A stretch of DNA of 64,000 nucleotides from Plantago major. Its lineage: Eukaryota > Streptophyta > Magnoliopsida > Lamiales > Plantaginaceae. The notes under the pieces are model-generated. The model did no database searches, was not told the DNA's origin, and was given only the letters and a program-made list of their open reading frames with translations. Where the stretch lies: NCBI GenBank assembly GCA_026545765.1, contig CM048841.1, positions 105,745,542 to 105,809,541 of the forward strand. Reading direction: 5' to 3'. Position numbers and translations under genes: made by a program. Positions 60,886 to 64,000 of this stretch are shown here, in pieces (position 1 is the stretch's first letter; each line of letters begins with the position of its first letter).

Positions 60886-62904
60886 GCCAACATTGGTGTT
60901 TTAATGAGCAATATAATTGTCTTGGTAATACAGGTACGTAAGATATCCAGAGTCCGATTCGCTACTTTTCGATTTAAACATCTTTGAATGAATCTGTATT
61001 TGATGTACCGATTCATGTCTTAATTATAATGTTATTGTTTCAAACAATAAACAATATGAATAATGTTTTACAAGTGAACATTTGATGTATTTTATGTGGA
61101 TGTATAACACGGATAACTTTTGTAGAACCCTTAATGTATATAATATATGTCAATACTGGAGTATGTAACAAATTGTCCCAGGCCTGGAATCCTTAGTCCG
61201 GTTTCAAGACAAATGGAGGTAAATAATTAGTACAAACTGTATGAGAAATGGAATGTGGCTAGTGCTCTGTAGTTCACGTCAGACCGCCGGTGAACTAACG
61301 TTTCCTATGTTGTTTCTAAAGTTTTACGTTATCGGCGTGATTCTCGAGTTTTTATAGATTTGTTTTTCTAAACACCTACTCCATTTAAGAATTCAGAGTT
61401 AAAGAAAGTTCTAAATTCTTTTTAACTCATACTAAAATAATTGTTTTCGCTTCCAAATTTAGATAAAATTCAACTCAAATCGATAGATTACTCGTAATAT
61501 ATCATCTTACATGGATGTTGTGACTCGACTCTACTCAATTTCTTTTGGGTTTGTTTACTGATGAAATAATAACGACTAAAATCAAACTTTGAACTTTAAT
61601 AATTTAGCTCGATTGCATCACTTTTGGTAGTTGACAATTGAGGCATTTTTAATGTTCAAACATGGCCCGCGCATTGATCGTTTATTCTTTTAGCTTGAGA
61701 AATTTTTATAACATTTATCCACTATGCATTAGTAGGATCTTACCAGTTACCACTTGTGTATGAAATTCCAGGTTCCCCAGCATTGATTGCTTATAGCTTA
61801 GATCACAAGGCGACTTGCTTGACCACTCAATTGGCCTAATTTTCCTGCCTCGTCACTCATGTTCATGTGGCGCAACATAGCTCATTTAACTGTTGGCCTG
61901 ATAACTGTCAACATGGTTCCGGTGGACCCGTCTCCCGGCCAGTTCCTCGCCCGAAATGGACACTGATCCAGGATGCATACAGCTTTAAGACCACCTCATG
62001 TAACTTACTCTACCAACTAGTTTATCGTCTAATTTTGCTTAAATGACCATTGTTTCTCACCTTCAAATGCCTAGAAAGTGTCTAGCCTTTTCTAATCATT
62101 CCTTAAAAATTTGCCCCCGACAAAATCACTATTAACAGACTTTTCCCTAGCCTATCATCATTGAATCTTCTTGTCTTAATCAAAAGGAAACAACTCAGTT
62201 TCCTCAAATTAACACAGTAGAATGACAGGTCTCATCTTTTCTTACATCTCCACAGCTTCTCTGTACCCAAAAAAAAAAGAAAAATTACTAAATATGGCAG
62301 ATATTGGTAGAGTTCATTCTTGTGCTGTTGTACATGTTTATCGCCTAGGAACTATCTATGTATCTAGCTTGACTTCGATCAAGAATATAGGATGAAAAAT
62401 GTACATAACGTATGATCATTAGTCCTTGCTTTATCCATAAAAACACGCATCAAACCAGCTGCTGTCAATCAGTTTACTGAATTCTGATGCCAGGCTAAAA
62501 TTCGATTATGCGTTTGTGCCCCTTGATTCAGTGATCCACTGTCAGATGTATATCTAAGGAATTCTTGCAGAAACTCACCGGAAACATTTCAGTGAACTCT
62601 TATGCAGGTAAACGAAGTACAAAGCCGTGCAATCATCAAGAAAAATAGTAGGGCATAGGGATACTTGCGCCTCAGATTCTCCGCATATAGAGGCCTAATC
62701 ACACAATTATGTCAGAAAACTACACTGACATCACACCCCCTATGCATTGAACATGAAATCTTTGGAGGTCTCTAAGCATAAAAGTACTCCACAAATATTG
62801 CAGTGACTCTTGAAATTCAGAACTACGCATCATTCTATATTCTATGAAACAAATCGATTGTTAATAATGTTCTGCTAATATTACAGCACTTGCAATTGTG
62901 GAAC
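60886..62904. other. Intergenic, includes 3' flank of the RING-H2 gene
   Basis: AT-rich spacer. No gene, RNA or repeat with visible ends was found. The part nearest 62905 should be 3' UTR of the RING-H2 gene. Confidence 0.5.
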
Positions 62905-63444
62905 CTAGTGATGGTGAGATCTTTCTCGGCTGAAATCTTCTCTCTCAAGAGTTTCAAGAAATGATTGCATGGATATCACACACTCCTGCGGCGTACCAAC
63001 ATCACAAACGAGAGATCTGCACAAAGGACAGCTCGAATGGGTCTGAAACCAAGTGTCAATACACGCAACATGGAACACATGGTAACATTTCGGCAGGTGT
63101 TTCACCCATTCATCCTCTTCAAATTCACCCAAACATACTGCACACTCGTCTAAATGAGACTCTCCGTCTTTACTTTTCTTGATCTGAGTAATCGGAATCG
63201 AGTGCATGATGCATGAGTCCAGCGCCCTACTTTGGTACTGGGAAGAGAATTCTTCAAGATGCTCGTTTATGCGCCTTCTCTGCCTCCTGTTTCGTGTATG
63301 ACGCATCCTGCGAAATGTGGTGCAGTTTCTTTCAAGAATCTTGTAGTAGCTGAATAATAGGAATATGCTACAGACAAGACCGACTACTCCAAGAACTCGT
63401 GGATCCCAGTGTGAAGGACTGGAGCCTGACTCTGGTGAACTCAT
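62905..63444 (-). CDS. ATL-type RING-H2 E3 ubiquitin ligase
   Basis: A single-exon frame of 179 residues. A transmembrane helix lies near residues 17-36 (VLGVVGLVCSIFLLFSYY), followed by a strongly basic stretch, a GLD-like motif (ALDSCIMHSIPI, about 74-85) and a complete RING-H2: Cys101, Cys104, Cys120, His122, His125, Cys128, Cys139, Cys142, with the conserved Trp132 and the Pro before the last Leu-Cys. This is the Arabidopsis Toxicos en Levadura (ATL) layout: membrane-anchored E3 ligases, most of them intronless, often linked to defence or stress signalling. Which ATL and which target are not known. The tail ends RERSHHH. Confidence 0.92.
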   Translation of the reverse strand: MSSPESGSSPSHWDPRVLGVVGLVCSIFLLFSYYKILERNCTTFRRMRHTRNRRQRRRINEHLEEFSSQYQSRALDSCIMHSIPITQIKKSKDGESHLDECAVCLGEFEEDEWVKHLPKCYHVFHVACIDTWFQTHSSCPLCRSLVCDVGTPQECVISMQSFLETLEREDFSRERSHHH

Positions 63445-63803
63445 GCTATTTAGTCGCTGAGTCGAAAAATGTTTTGAAATGTAAACATCTCAAGATTAAG
63501 CTGGTAAAGAACACCTATGACCTTAGATGATTACAATGAGCTTATCAGAAGAAACAACAAAACAATGGTGACAATAACAAAGAATATCAGTGACAATACC
63601 AAGGAACATAGAGAAAACAGTAAGGAAAAATGATCTCAAAAACACCAAATGCATTGAAAGTGAAAGGAACTCAAGTTTGGTAAAAGACCAAAAGCTAAAA
63701 CATTCTAAAAGAGAATCAATTGTATGCCATTTACACCTCTCTCTCTCTCTCTTTCTCCCACCTTAATCTTTGTACAAAAGTGGAAGGACTAATAGTCCCA
63801 ACT
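63445..63803 (-). other. 5' flank of the RING-H2 gene and 3' flank of the next gene
   Basis: No coding sequence. A (CT)n run lies at about 63735-63752. Confidence 0.5.
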
Positions 63804-64000
63804 CTAGCAGAACCTCTGTCTCTTGGCTAATGGCACATAACCACTACCACTTATCCCAGAAGATATCATTGAACCGTTGCTCAAACCATTCGGAGATGCC
63901 ATGTTCCCAAAGTTCAGCATAGGAGCTGATGCTGAAGCACACGACATCTGAGTGTACGTCTGCGTGTTAAGTGACCTTGAACCCATGTTTCCAACACTTG
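63804..64000 (-). CDS. C-terminal exon of an unrecognised gene, continues off the right edge
   Basis: The frame is open to the window edge on the minus strand (…SVGNMGSRSLNTQTYTQ) and ends at 63804 with SGYVPLAKRQRFC and a stop. Composition is Ser/Gly/Asn/Met-rich, like the disordered tail of a nuclear regulator; KRQRF could be part of a nuclear-localisation signal. I do not recognise the family. The first Met in view is probably internal. Confidence 0.55.
   Translation of the reverse strand, partial: SVGNMGSRSLNTQTYTQMSCASASAPMLNFGNMASPNGLSNGSMISSGISGSGYVPLAKRQRFC

Noticed and set aside
1..64000. CRISPR arrays, bacterial-type operons, rRNA or intact tRNA genes
   Set aside because: None seen; repeats present are eukaryotic satellites and transposon ends.

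Overview
The window is nuclear DNA of a flowering plant: spliced genes with GT-AG introns, AT-rich spacers, and plant-type LINE, Copia, CACTA, Mutator-like and Harbinger-like elements. A CYP93B-type flavone synthase II gene points to a eudicot, and an asterid such as Lamiales is a reasonable but unproven guess.

Layout. (1) 1-1210: 5' part of a 60S ribosomal protein L35 gene on the minus strand, whose 3' exon lies off the left edge, with a telo-box/site II promoter. (2) 2575-11947: an LTR-element relic, then a full-length but dead L1-type LINE (2897-11931) bounded by a 16-bp target duplication and split by a solo LTR (8055-9896). (3) 13725-15229: an intact three-exon heavy-metal-associated (HMA) gene of the NaKR/SODIUM POTASSIUM ROOT DEFECTIVE type. 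(4) 17.4-19.8 kb: a dense minisatellite of GTTTTAAG units with a promoter-like head and an inverted tail. (5) 20415-36062: a 15.6-kb Sirevirus-like Copia element with paired LTRs, broken gag-pol, and about 5.3 kb of accessory coding sequence after pol that has its own TATA-like leader and candidate introns. (6) 36712-39663: a CACTA element with a decayed Ptta/En/Spm-like gene, sitting between two copies of a 0.2-kb repeat. (7) 40.7-44.2 kb: a Helitron-like segment carrying a Mutator-type MITE with a perfect 10-bp target duplication. (8) 44616-64000: a gene-rich part with a dirigent (ESB1-like) gene, a PPR pseudogene, a second solo LTR, the CYP93B gene, an 11-exon UDP-galactose/UDP-glucose transporter gene, an ATL-type RING-H2 gene and the end of an unrecognised gene.

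The genes form no operon or obvious pathway cluster. Dirigent protein (lignin), CYP93B (flavones) and the nucleotide-sugar transporter touch specialised metabolism and wall biology, but their adjacency looks incidental. The middle 35 kb is a nest of transposons whose boundaries can mostly be read to the base from target duplications. The most unusual material is the post-pol accessory region of the Copia element, the palindrome-rich CACTA element with its transposase-like gene, and the GTTTTAAG array.
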